From the NCBI RefSeq assembly GCF_039534915.1, contig NZ_BAAAWE010000001.1:682001-746000 (forward strand): a DNA stretch of 64,000 nt, read 5' to 3'. Position 1 is the first letter of the stretch. Each line of letters starts with the position of its first letter. Source of the stretch: Streptomyces roseofulvus. GTDB lineage: Bacteria; Actinomycetota; Actinomycetes; Streptomycetales; Streptomycetaceae. The notes under the pieces were generated by a model, which worked only from the letters and a program-made list of their open reading frames with translations, ran no database searches and was not told where the DNA came from. Below, one piece after another: positions 18,175 to 26,322 of the stretch. Both the position numbers and the translations under genes were made by a program.

Positions 18175-18450
18175 TCATACCGCGTCCGTGTCGACGCCGA
18201 CGGCGCCGGCCGCGCGCGGTTCGCATCCGAGCTCCCCCGTCGGCACGCGCGGGTGACGCCGCCACCACCACAGATCGGGGCCGGGGAGCCGAGGGATCTG
18301 CCCGACCGCCTGCCCGTCGTCGTCGACGGTGGCGGCCTCGAAGCGGTCGTCCAGCCCCCGGATCCGCGGCGTCCGGAGCCGGGCGAGGTGGTCCTCCAGC
18401 AGGATCCACGCCTCGTGCGCGGCGGGCCGCCCGGGAGGAGTGGGGGCTTG
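18175..18450 (-). pseudogene. Unidentified gene remnant (C-terminal part)
   Basis: A minus-strand frame ending at TGA 18175 reads HEAWILLEDHLARLRTPRIR followed by GLDDRFEAATVDDDGQAVGQ and PDLWWWRRHPRVPTGELG, with almost every codon ending in G or C. This looks like genuine protein, but no ATG or GTG with a ribosome site precedes it and the upstream frame becomes Pro-rich noise. I take it as the surviving end of a degraded gene; the family is not recognised. Confidence 0.4.
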
Positions 18451-18622
18451 AGCAGTCGTGGCTGGCGGTCCCGGGTGGAGAAGGGCTGGAGGACTTCTAC
18501 GGTCGTCTGGGGTGACGGGAGGTCGGGCGGTGGCCCGGCGCCTTGCGTTTCGCGTCCGGCGACTCCAGGGACGAGGTCCTGATGTTGCTCGCGCCCCTCT
18601 GAGCGGACCCGGGCAGACGTCC

Positions 18623-19237
18623 TCAGGGGCGGCGGTCCGGGGCGGGGTCCTCGGCGAGCAGGGGGCGGAGCGCGCCGAGCGCCGCTCCCACGCAGACGTC
18701 GCGCAGTTCGGTGCGGGTGCAGGTCTCGTGGGTGAGCCAGTCGACGCACAGGACCTGGACGAAGACCAGCCAGCTCTTCAGGACGCCCGAGACGGCTTCG
18801 CGCGCACCGTCGTCCGTGAGGGGCAGCACGGCCAGCAGCCGGGTGCGCAGGGCGTCCAGTTCGTCGGTCATGATCGTCTGGATGACCGGGTCGCCCGCGA
18901 GGACCCGGTTCGCGGCGAGGACCGCGTTGCGGTTGGCGACGAAGTAGTCCAGGTGGACGTCCATGCCCTGGGCGAGCTGCTCGGCGAGCGAGTGGCCGGG
19001 GTCGAACCGCGTCTCCGCGAGCAGCCGGTCGGCGGCCTGCTGGTAGACGGCCGCGAAGAGCGCGTGCTTGCTGGGGAAGTGACGGTAGAGCAGGGCCCGG
19101 GACACGCCCGCCTGTTCGGCGACGTCCTCCATCAGCACGTCGGCGTAGGGGCGCTCGGCGAAGAGGCGCGCGCCGACGCCGAGGAGCTGGGCGCGGCGGT
19201 CGGCGGGGGCGAGTCGCTGTCGGGGAGGCACGGCCAC
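18623..19237 (-). CDS. TetR/AcrR-family transcriptional regulator
   Basis: 204 residues from GTG 19237. Residues ~14-62 give a clear TetR DNA-binding domain (RAQLLGVGARLFAERPYADVL, MEDVAEQAGVSRALLYRHFPSKHALFAAVY). The C-terminal ligand domain is typical in length and all-helical. Its start codon sits beside a double operator shared with the divergent DUF4345 membrane protein, so it most likely represses both itself and that gene. The ligand is unknown. Confidence 0.88.
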   Translation of the reverse strand: MAVPPRQRLAPADRRAQLLGVGARLFAERPYADVLMEDVAEQAGVSRALLYRHFPSKHALFAAVYQQAADRLLAETRFDPGHSLAEQLAQGMDVHLDYFVANRNAVLAANRVLAGDPVIQTIMTDELDALRTRLLAVLPLTDDGAREAVSGVLKSWLVFVQVLCVDWLTHETCTRTELRDVCVGAALGALRPLLAEDPAPDRRP

Positions 19238-19240
19238 AGC

Positions 19241-19294
19241 TTAGTTGACATGCGTCTACTGGCACACCCACTCTAGTAGACACACGTCAACTAA
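19241..19294. promoter_or_regulatory. Double TetR operator between divergent genes
   Basis: Two 18-bp boxes, AGTTGAC-N4-GTCTACT (19243-19260) and AGTAGAC-N4-GTCAACT (19275-19292), are mirror images. The whole forms TTAGTTGAC...GTCAACTAA dyad symmetry with box centres 32 bp apart, about three helical turns. The location between the TetR gene and its divergent neighbour suits cooperative binding of two dimers. Confidence 0.8.
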
Positions 19295-19322
19295 GCCTCT
19301 CCCGCGACCTCCTGGAGGAACC

Positions 19323-19736
19323 ATGGCAAGAGCTCTGCGCGCACTCGTCCTCGCGATGGGCTGGGCCTGCGTGGCGATCGGCCTGCTCCACGTGGCCCTC
19401 GGCAACGCGGCGGTCCCGGGAGCCGAGGACGCCGGCCCGACGATCGACAGCCTGGGCCGGTTCCTGGGAGCCGCCTTCGCCGGCTACGGCCTGGCCTGGC
19501 TGTGGGCGGCACGGCAGCACCCGGTCCCCGCGCGGGCCGTGCGCTGGCTGGCCGGCGTCTTCCTGCTGGGCGGCGTCGGCCGACTGCTCTCCCTCGCGGC
19601 CGAGGGCCGTCCCCACGTCTTCCAGATCGCGCTGACCGTCGTCGAACTCGCCCTTCCGCCGGTCTTCTTCTGGCTGGCCGACGCGGAGGAGCGGGCGTCA
19701 CGCGCCGGCGTGGGGGCGGTCCGCACCGCGCGCTGA
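19323..19736 (+). CDS. DUF4345-type integral membrane protein
   Basis: 137 residues from ATG 19323, preceded by GGAGGAACC. Four membrane segments: LVLAMGWACVAIGLLHVALG, GAAFAGYGLAWLWAA, WLAGVFLLGGVGRLLSLAA and IALTVVELALPPVFFWL. The G-R-F-L-G and GGVGRLLSL elements fit DUF4345. The function is unknown; pairing with a divergent TetR suggests expression induced by a small hydrophobic molecule. Confidence 0.75.
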   Translation: MARALRALVLAMGWACVAIGLLHVALGNAAVPGAEDAGPTIDSLGRFLGAAFAGYGLAWLWAARQHPVPARAVRWLAGVFLLGGVGRLLSLAAEGRPHVFQIALTVVELALPPVFFWLADAEERASRAGVGAVRTAR

Positions 19737-19777
19737 CGGCAGCGGGCCGCTCAGCCCGCCGTCGTCCGGACCAGCGG

Positions 19778-20011
19778 GCTGTGGCCGATTGGTCGCCGGT
19801 CCATCCGGTCCACCCGGAGGAGGGCGACCGGGCGGGGCTGCCCGAACCGCAGGACCGGATCGACTACGTCCTGCACAACGCCCGCGGTCTGCGGGCGCTC
19901 GCCTCCCGCACCCTGCTCCTGGGCACGCCGGCGCCGTGGCCGGACGTCGCCGGGAACGCGTGGCCGTCCGACCACGCGGCGGTGGTGACCGCCTTCGCGC
20001 TCCGGCCGTGA
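19778..20011 (+). pseudogene. C-terminal remnant of an endonuclease/exonuclease/phosphatase-family protein
   Basis: The frame ending at TGA 20011 reads WSPVHPVHPEEGDRAGLPEP, QDRIDYVLHN and NAWPSDHAAVVTAFAL. DRIDYVL and WPSDHAAV are the terminal motifs of the EEP superfamily, including the catalytic Asp-His pair, but the N-terminal two-thirds is missing and the upstream sequence is unrelated. The truncated gene ends four bases before the convergent DUF998 gene. Confidence 0.7.
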
Positions 20012-20015
20012 CCGC

Positions 20016-20624
20016 TCATTCGCTCTCCTCGGCGGCCGGCGTCACCGCCGGGCGGCGGAGGCAGGACGCCACGACGACGAGCGGCCAGAGCGACTGGACG
20101 CAGGTCACCAGCCGCTCGGCGATGCCGGCGGGTCCGTGGCGGGTGGTCTCGATGACGTACCAGAGCGCGCCGGCGCCCATGAAGGCGGTGGCGGTGAGGG
20201 CCGGGACGAGCCGCAGCCCCCAGGGGGCGGTGGGGTCCCTGCGGGCGGCGAGCACCGGCCACAGCGCGAGGAGGGTGAAACCGACGGCGGCCAGGGAGCC
20301 GTGGCGGAGCGAACCGCCGCTGCTGGGTGCGGGGACGAGAGCGACGAGCACCGACGCGACGCCGCCGCCTGCCAGCGCGAGCCGGCCGGCGGGCACGGCC
20401 ACCCGAAGTCCGCACGCCGTGAGCAGATGGCAGGCCCCGAGGCCGAGGAGCGCGGAGGTCATCACCCAGAAACCGGGCGCGCCGTAGGCGGCGAGGACGC
20501 TGATGCTCTGGGTGATGGGGTCGTACGCGGAGCCTTCGAGGTGGCCCGCGACCACCCAGCCCGCGATGAGCAGGACGGGCGCGCATCCCGACGAGACCAG
20601 GGCCCAGAGGGGTACGGATCGCAT
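20016..20624 (-). CDS. DUF998 family membrane protein
   Basis: 202 residues from ATG 20624. Six hydrophobic segments begin with LWALVSSGCAPVLLIAGWVVAG. The DUF998 signatures YDPITQSISVLAAYGAPGFWVMT and LVALVPAP follow. The function is unknown; family members are small polytopic membrane proteins widespread in actinobacteria. Confidence 0.8.
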   Translation of the reverse strand: MRSVPLWALVSSGCAPVLLIAGWVVAGHLEGSAYDPITQSISVLAAYGAPGFWVMTSALLGLGACHLLTACGLRVAVPAGRLALAGGGVASVLVALVPAPSSGGSLRHGSLAAVGFTLLALWPVLAARRDPTAPWGLRLVPALTATAFMGAGALWYVIETTRHGPAGIAERLVTCVQSLWPLVVVASCLRRPAVTPAAEESE

Positions 20625-20710
20625 CGTCCCACCGTAGGCCGGACGCACGACACCCGTACGCACCGTCACCGACGCGTCGCGCGGCGTGACCGCCGTGGTT
20701 CACTGACGGC

Positions 20711-21382
20711 ATGCCTCTCGCCAGCTACGGCGTGCTCGTGGGCCAGCTCCACCGGCACTTCCGCGACGACCCCGACACCCAGGGGCGATGGTTCCACATC
20801 AATCTGGAGGTCGACGCGCCCGCCGGACGCTTCCACTGTGCCGTGGACGTCGACAGCCACAAGTCCAACGTGGGCGTGCGCTGGAAGGTGCTCACGCTCA
20901 GCGCGCTGGAGCTCGGGCCCGCGGCGGGGCTGGCCCTCGGCTACCACGACCTGGCGTTCGCGCCGGACTCCGGGGCGCTGGACTACCTGCGCCACCCCTT
21001 CCTGGTCGACCACGCGGGAGTGCTCTTCCGGCGGCGCCCGCCGGCCTGGCTGACGGAGCTCATGGACCTGCTGGGATCGCACCCCTGGCAGATCGGTTCC
21101 TACGCCGAGGCCACCGACGCCCTGGAGCCGATCCTGGTGGCGGGGCGCCGGACCCTCGTCTTCGGCGAGCCCTTCACCGACGACGACCTGGGCCGTCTGG
21201 GCATGCACAACGTGCATCAGAACCAGGGCGATCCGGCCGGTTCGCAGTGGTGGGACGAGAACGGGATCTGGCAGGACGGCGCCACGGTCACCGAGCGGCC
21301 CGACGGACGCTACGACGTGTTCCTGAGCAAGTTCTCCTCCCAGGCCGACCTCACGGACGGCTCGGGACACCCGGTCGGGTGA
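20711..21382 (+). CDS. DUF2278 family (YukJ-like) protein
   Basis: 223 residues from ATG 20711. The start YGVLVGQLHRHFRDD with WFHINLEVDAPAGRFHCAVDVDS, and later VFGEPFTDDDLGRLGMHNVHQNQGDP and WWDENGIWQDGAT, match DUF2278/YukJ proteins. These are soluble proteins of unknown function, some associated with peptidase or phage-like loci. Monocistronic, with a strong terminator downstream. Confidence 0.8.
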   Translation: MPLASYGVLVGQLHRHFRDDPDTQGRWFHINLEVDAPAGRFHCAVDVDSHKSNVGVRWKVLTLSALELGPAAGLALGYHDLAFAPDSGALDYLRHPFLVDHAGVLFRRRPPAWLTELMDLLGSHPWQIGSYAEATDALEPILVAGRRTLVFGEPFTDDDLGRLGMHNVHQNQGDPAGSQWWDENGIWQDGATVTERPDGRYDVFLSKFSSQADLTDGSGHPVG

Positions 21383-21388
21383 CGGCCG

Positions 21389-21421
21389 GGCCCTCGGGGC
21401 GGGTTCGCCGCCCCGAGGGCC
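21389..21421. terminator. Bidirectional hairpin terminator
   Basis: GGCCCTCGGGGCGG and CCGCCCCGAGGGCC form a perfect 14-bp stem with a 5-nt loop between the convergent DUF2278 and sugar dehydrogenase genes. Confidence 0.85.
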
Positions 21422-21442
21422 TCTGGGTCGAGCCGGCCCGTG

Positions 21443-23566
21443 TCAGTCGGCCGGCGTCAGGGCCACCTCCGCACTGCCGGAGAGGGACGGCAGTCCCGCC
21501 GGGGGCGTGTCCTTGTACGAGGCGTTGAAGACGGCCTTCAGGTTGTCCGCGCCGGCGTGGCCGCCGTCCACGAACGTCCGGAACGAGCCCGAGCAGCCGG
21601 TGCTCGTCGACAGCGGGTGGCCGTGGGAGTCGTGGCCGAGGACGAACGAGACGGTGACCTTCGCGCAGTCCACCGGCTGGTCGTCGGTGACGTCGACCTT
21701 CCAGGTGACCGTGTCGCCCCAGTGGAACGCGGTGCCCCCGTGCGGTGCGGGGTCGGTCGTGAGGGAGACGACCGGCGCCTTGTTGCCGACGACGACCTGG
21801 ACGGCGGCGGCGGCCGAACGTCCGGTGCTGTCGGTGACCTTCAGGGTGGCGTCGAAGACGCCGTTCGTCGTGAACGTGTGCGTGGGGTCGGCCTGGGTGG
21901 AGTCGACGGTGCCGTCGGCGTCGAAGTCCCACGCGTAGCGGAGCGCGTCGCCGTCGGCGTCCGTGGTGCCGGCGGCGGAGAAGCGCACCGTCAGCGGATT
22001 GACGCCGTTGACCACGTCCGCGGCGGCCTTGGGCTCGGGCGTGCGGTTGCCCCGGACGTAGTCGATGCGGGAGAGCTGGGCCTCGGGCAGTTCCGCGAAG
22101 TAGCCGGTGCCGTACTCCAGGACGTAGAGCGCGCCGTCGGGGCCGAACTCGGCGTCGATCGGTCCGTCCGTCCGGATTCCGGGGACGGCGTCGTCGATGG
22201 CGAGCACCTCGTTGTGCCTGCCGAGGGTGAGGGCCTTCATCTGGTCGCGGGTCCACTCGTAGAAGAGCGGCTTGCCGGCGAGGGAGGCGGGCCAGCGGTT
22301 CTCGGCGGTGTTGTGCTTGTCGTAGCGGTAGGCCGGGCCGCCCATGGGGCCGATGCCGCCCGTGCCGAGCTGCGGGAACTCCGCGGAGGCGCCGTAGCCG
22401 TAGACGATCTCGGCGTCCGTGACCGGGGGCAGCCGGGTCAGGCCGGTGTTGTGGCGCGAGTCGTTGACCGGAGCGGAGCAGTCGAAGGCGCCGGCGGACT
22501 TCTGGGTGGCGAAGTCGTAGTCCTGGTACGGCTGGTCGCGGGTCACGCAGAACGGCCAGCCGTAGTTGGCGGGGCGGTCGACGACCATCCAGCGGCCCTG
22601 CCCGGCGGGTCCCCGGTCCGGGCGGGCGGTGCGGGCGTCGGGTGAGTAGTCGCCGACGTAGACCTCACCCGTGCGCTTGTCGACCCCGAAGCGGAAGGGG
22701 TTGCGCAGGCCCATGGCGTAGATCTCGGGGCGGGTCTTCGGCGTGCCGGGCGCGAAGAGGTTGCCGTCGGGGATCTCGTAGCCGCCGTGGCGCTTGACCC
22801 GGATGCGGAGCACCTTGCCGCGCAGGTCGTCGGTGTTCCCCGAGGTGCGGCGGGCGTCGTAGACGGGGTTGCGGTCGGGGCGGTCGTCGATCGGGGCGTA
22901 GCCGTCCGAGAAGAAGGGGTTGGAGTCGTCGCCGGTGGAGAGGAACAGGTTGCCCCGGTGGTCGAAGTCGATCTTGCCGCCGACGTGGCAGCAGATGCCG
23001 CGGTCGGCGGGGATGTCGATGATCTTCTGTTCGGAGGCGTAGTCCAGCGTGTTCCCCGTGAGCTTGAAGCGGGAGAGCCGGGTGTAGCCCTTGTACGGGG
23101 CGAAGTCGGCGGGCGTGCCGGTCTGCGGGGCGTCGCCCTCGTTGACGCCCGGGGTGGCCGGGTCGTCCATGGGGGTGGTGAGGCGGGGCGAGTAGTAGAG
23201 GTAGACCCAGTGGTTCCTGGCGAAGTCGGGGTCGACGGCGATGCCCTGGACGCCCTCCTCGTCGTGCTGGTAGAGCCCGGCGGGGCTCTTCTTCATGTCG
23301 GCGGCGAGGAAGTTGACGCCGCTCCTGGGGTCGTGGACGCGGATCTCGCCGGTGCGCGCCGTGTGCAGGACGCGCAGGTCGGGCAGGACGGCGAGGGCCA
23401 TGGGCTCGCCCGGCCGGTCGTTGAGGGTGACCTTCTGGAAGGCCGGCGCGGCCGAGGTGGCCGCGTCCGGCGCGGTGGTGGCCTGGACGGGGGCCAGGGG
23501 CAGCAGCCCGAGGGCGCCGGCGAGCGCCGCCGTCCCCAGGAGGGTGCCGATCCGTCTGTTGCGCAC
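21443..23566 (-). CDS. Secreted PQQ-dependent sugar dehydrogenase-like protein with PKD domain
   Basis: 707 residues from GTG 23566, with AAGGAG upstream. A signal peptide (LLGTAALAGALGLLPLAPVQA) precedes a glucose/sorbosone-dehydrogenase beta-propeller: GIAVDPDFARNHWVYLYYSP, CCHVGGKIDFDHRGNLFLSTGDDSNP, LRGKVLRI, PEIYAMGLRNPFRFGVD, VGDYSPDA, PANYGWPFC. The C-terminal third contains a PKD domain (AAGTTDADGDALRYAWDFDADG) and a further Ig-like segment, probably for polysaccharide binding or display. It is 37 bp downstream of a Tat-exported TIM-barrel protein, likely one transcript. The substrate sugar and PQQ use are family inferences. Confidence 0.85.
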   Translation of the reverse strand: MRNRRIGTLLGTAALAGALGLLPLAPVQATTAPDAATSAAPAFQKVTLNDRPGEPMALAVLPDLRVLHTARTGEIRVHDPRSGVNFLAADMKKSPAGLYQHDEEGVQGIAVDPDFARNHWVYLYYSPRLTTPMDDPATPGVNEGDAPQTGTPADFAPYKGYTRLSRFKLTGNTLDYASEQKIIDIPADRGICCHVGGKIDFDHRGNLFLSTGDDSNPFFSDGYAPIDDRPDRNPVYDARRTSGNTDDLRGKVLRIRVKRHGGYEIPDGNLFAPGTPKTRPEIYAMGLRNPFRFGVDKRTGEVYVGDYSPDARTARPDRGPAGQGRWMVVDRPANYGWPFCVTRDQPYQDYDFATQKSAGAFDCSAPVNDSRHNTGLTRLPPVTDAEIVYGYGASAEFPQLGTGGIGPMGGPAYRYDKHNTAENRWPASLAGKPLFYEWTRDQMKALTLGRHNEVLAIDDAVPGIRTDGPIDAEFGPDGALYVLEYGTGYFAELPEAQLSRIDYVRGNRTPEPKAAADVVNGVNPLTVRFSAAGTTDADGDALRYAWDFDADGTVDSTQADPTHTFTTNGVFDATLKVTDSTGRSAAAAVQVVVGNKAPVVSLTTDPAPHGGTAFHWGDTVTWKVDVTDDQPVDCAKVTVSFVLGHDSHGHPLSTSTGCSGSFRTFVDGGHAGADNLKAVFNASYKDTPPAGLPSLSGSAEVALTPAD

Positions 23567-23603
23567 GCGGAACTCCTTCGCTACTGGTGCGGGGCTGTGT
23601 CGG

Positions 23604-24773
23604 TCAGCGGTGGGCGCGGAGGGCGGCGAGGTTGTCGTAGCCGACGCGGGCGAACTCCAGCGACTGGCCGGGGACGGTGGCGCTCGGCGCGGTGTCCTGC
23701 TCGACCATCGGGTGGTGGCGGTTCTTCGCCCCGACCCGGGTGAAGAACCGCCGGTAGTCGATGTCGCCGGTGCCGAACGGCACCATGTCGTAGCCCAGGC
23801 CGCTCTGCGGGTTGATCACGCCGTCCTTGGCGTGGAAGAGCGGGAAGCGGGGGGTGTGGCGGACCACCAGGCCGGCCGGGTCGAAGATCTGCTCCTGCCG
23901 CGAGCCGTCGTGGGCGGTGTGGGTGTGGAACTTGTACTGGGCCACGTGGGCCCAGAAGACGTCCAGCTCCAGGTAGACGCTTCTGGGGTCGCTGATCTGC
24001 AGGAAGTACTCCAGCTTCCGGATGCCGGAGCTGCGGGTGGGCCGGCCCTGGGCGTCGAGCGGGCCGCCGTCGAGGAGGAAGTCGTAGGCGCTGTCGTGGT
24101 TGTGGGTGTAGAGCTTGATCCCTTCGCGGGCGGCGAGGGCGCCCAGGGTGTTCCACTTGTCGGCGGCGACGTCCCAGTCGGCGCGGTAGGGGCTGCCGGT
24201 GGGGTCGCCGCCGGTGCCCATGTGCTCCATGCCGAGGATGTTCGCGATCTCCAGGGCCCGCCGGAAGGCGTCCAGGTCGGCGGGGGTGAGCGGCCAGGAG
24301 CTCGGGATGAAGCCGTGGCTGCCCTGGGCGCGCAGCCCGTACTCGTCGAGCCAGGAGCGCATCAGGCGCGCGCCCTCGACGGTGCCGAGGTCCGCGCCGC
24401 CGGGGGCGTTGGCGTGCTGGCGGTACCCGGCGAACTCCACCTGCCGGTAGCCGTACCGGGCCAGCTGCCGGAACACCTCGCGGAAGCCGGACGGCAGGTC
24501 GGTGGCGAGCGGGTCGCGGGCCACGGCGTCCCGGACGGTGTAGAGGATCAGTCCGCGCCTGTCCGGCGGGACGAGGGCGGAGCGGCCGTGGTCGACGGCC
24601 GTCTCGGGCTCGGCCTCGGTCCGCGCCAGGGCGGGTGAGGCGCCGAAGACGGGGGCGGCGACCGCCGCGGCCGCGGTGGCGGTGCAGGTGCTGAGGAAGC
24701 GGCGGCGGCTGACGCCGAGCGTGCGGCGCAGCGCGTCGCCGGCGGTGGAGGTCTCTTCGGGGGACACGGTCAC
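23604..24773 (-). CDS. Tat-exported sugar phosphate isomerase/epimerase-like TIM-barrel protein
   Basis: 389 residues from GTG 24773; ribosome sites are weak, so the start could be two codons later. The twin-arginine leader SRRRFLSTCTATAAAAVAAPV predicts export in folded form. The body is a xylose-isomerase-like TIM barrel (RGLILYTVRDAV, RYGYRQVEFAGYR, GIKLYTHNHD, VYLELDVFWAHVAQ, PLFHAKDG). Such exported barrels commonly neighbour PQQ-dehydrogenase-like and ThuA-type genes and may act on extracellular keto-sugars; the activity is unproven. It starts 145 bp after the ebo operon end and may be its read-through extension. Confidence 0.8.
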   Translation of the reverse strand: MTVSPEETSTAGDALRRTLGVSRRRFLSTCTATAAAAVAAPVFGASPALARTEAEPETAVDHGRSALVPPDRRGLILYTVRDAVARDPLATDLPSGFREVFRQLARYGYRQVEFAGYRQHANAPGGADLGTVEGARLMRSWLDEYGLRAQGSHGFIPSSWPLTPADLDAFRRALEIANILGMEHMGTGGDPTGSPYRADWDVAADKWNTLGALAAREGIKLYTHNHDSAYDFLLDGGPLDAQGRPTRSSGIRKLEYFLQISDPRSVYLELDVFWAHVAQYKFHTHTAHDGSRQEQIFDPAGLVVRHTPRFPLFHAKDGVINPQSGLGYDMVPFGTGDIDYRRFFTRVGAKNRHHPMVEQDTAPSATVPGQSLEFARVGYDNLAALRAHR

Positions 24774-24918
24774 GGCGTACTCGCTTTCGTGGTGACGGAG
24801 GTGCGGGTGGGGTTCCGCGTGCCGGTGGGCTCGGGGTCCGAACGGCCGGGGGGCGCGCGGGTTCACGGAGCGGTGGTGCGGGGTGCGGCGGTGCGGCGGT
24901 GCGGGGTGGCGCGGAGGC

Positions 24919-26322
24919 TCAGGAGAGGCCCGCGAGCCGCAGGAGGAGCGGCTTCACCTCGGTGGCCGCGGTGCGGCCGGTCAGGGCGCCGGGGGCGGAG
25001 CAGAGGACGACCGGGCCGTCGGCGTCGTCCGCGGGCAGGCGTCCGTGGCTGCCGCGGACGGGTGACGGGTCCAGCGGCACGACCGCCATCCGGTAGCGCA
25101 GTCCGGCCTTCTTGCGGGCCACGGCGGCCGCGGCCTTGAGCCGTACGTAGGGGTCCTCGGGGTCCAGGAACAGTTCGGCCGGGTCGTAGCCGGGCTTGCG
25201 GTGGATCTCGACGAGCCGGGCGAAGTCGGGGGCCCGCGCGTCGTCCAGCCAGTAGTAGTACGTGAACCAGGCGTCGGGTGCGGCGACGGCGACGAGCTCG
25301 CCGGAGCGGGGGTGGTCGAGGCCATGTGCCTTCTTTCCCTCGTCGTCGAGGAGTCGCTCGACGCCGGGCAGGTCCTGGAGGACGGCGCGGGCGGCCGCGA
25401 GGTCCTGGGGGCGGCGGACGTAGACGTGGGCCACTTGGTGGTCGGCGACGGCGAAGGCCCGGGAGGCCGCCGGGTCGAGGTACTCCATGCCGTCCTGGGT
25501 GTGGACGTCGAGGAGTCCGGCGCGGCGCAGGGCGCGGTTGATGTCGACGGGGCGGCTGACGCGGGTGATGCCGTACTCGGACAGGGCGACGACGGTGCGG
25601 CCCTCGGCGCGGGCGTCGTCGAGCAACGGGGCGATGACCGCGTCGAGTTCGGCGGCCGCGCGGTGCGAACGCGGGTCGTCGGGGCCGTACCGCTGGAGGT
25701 CGTAGTCGAGGTGCGGGAGGTAGCAGAGGGTGAGGTCGGGGCGGCGGGTGCGGATGATGTGGCGGGTGACGTCGGCGATCCACCGGCTGGAGGCGAGGGA
25801 GGCGCCCGGTCCCCAGAACCGGAAGAGGGGGAACGTGCCGAACGTGGCGGTGAGTTCGTCGTGGAGCGCCGGCGGGCGGGTGTAGCAGTCGGGTTCCTTG
25901 CGCCCGTCGGCGTAGTAGACGGGGCGGGGCGTGACGGTGATGTCGGTGTCGGCGCCCATCGCGTACCACCAGCAGATGTTGGCGACGGTGTAACCGGGGT
26001 GGGCGCGGCGGGCGGCGTCCCAGATCTTGTCGCCGGCCACCAGGCCGTTGTGCTGGCGCCACAGCAGGACGTCGCCGAGTTCGCGGAAGTACCAGCCGTT
26101 GCCGACGATGCCGTGTTCGGCGGGGAGGGTGCCGGTGAGGAAGGTGGACTGGGCGGCGCAGGTGACGGCGGGCAGCACGGTGGACAGGGGCGCCCGCGAG
26201 CCGCTGTCGGCGAGGTCGCGGAGGCGTGGCATGTGGTCGAGGAGCCGGGGCGTGAGGCCGACGACGTCGAGGACGAGGAGTGGGGTCGGGCGGTCGCCGG
26301 CCGGGGGCCGCGCGTCGGTCAC
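24919..26322 (-). CDS. eboF: EboF: alkaline-phosphatase-superfamily nucleotide pyrophosphatase/phosphodiesterase
   Basis: 467 residues from GTG 26322, overlapping the eboE stop by four bases, with AAGGAG before the start. The alkaline phosphatase/type I phosphodiesterase fold is evident: LLVLDVVGL (metal Asp), PAVTCAAQSTFLTGTLPAEHGIVGNGWYF (nucleophile Thr region), SEYGITRV and VADHQVAHVYV metal-ligand segments. There is no signal peptide, so it is cytoplasmic. It is the last gene of the ebo-type operon; in cyanobacterial ebo clusters the same family closes the set. Its substrate is unknown, presumably a phosphate ester or phosphoanhydride of the ebo metabolite. Confidence 0.85.
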   Translation of the reverse strand: MTDARPPAGDRPTPLLVLDVVGLTPRLLDHMPRLRDLADSGSRAPLSTVLPAVTCAAQSTFLTGTLPAEHGIVGNGWYFRELGDVLLWRQHNGLVAGDKIWDAARRAHPGYTVANICWWYAMGADTDITVTPRPVYYADGRKEPDCYTRPPALHDELTATFGTFPLFRFWGPGASLASSRWIADVTRHIIRTRRPDLTLCYLPHLDYDLQRYGPDDPRSHRAAAELDAVIAPLLDDARAEGRTVVALSEYGITRVSRPVDINRALRRAGLLDVHTQDGMEYLDPAASRAFAVADHQVAHVYVRRPQDLAAARAVLQDLPGVERLLDDEGKKAHGLDHPRSGELVAVAAPDAWFTYYYWLDDARAPDFARLVEIHRKPGYDPAELFLDPEDPYVRLKAAAAVARKKAGLRYRMAVVPLDPSPVRGSHGRLPADDADGPVVLCSAPGALTGRTAATEVKPLLLRLAGLS

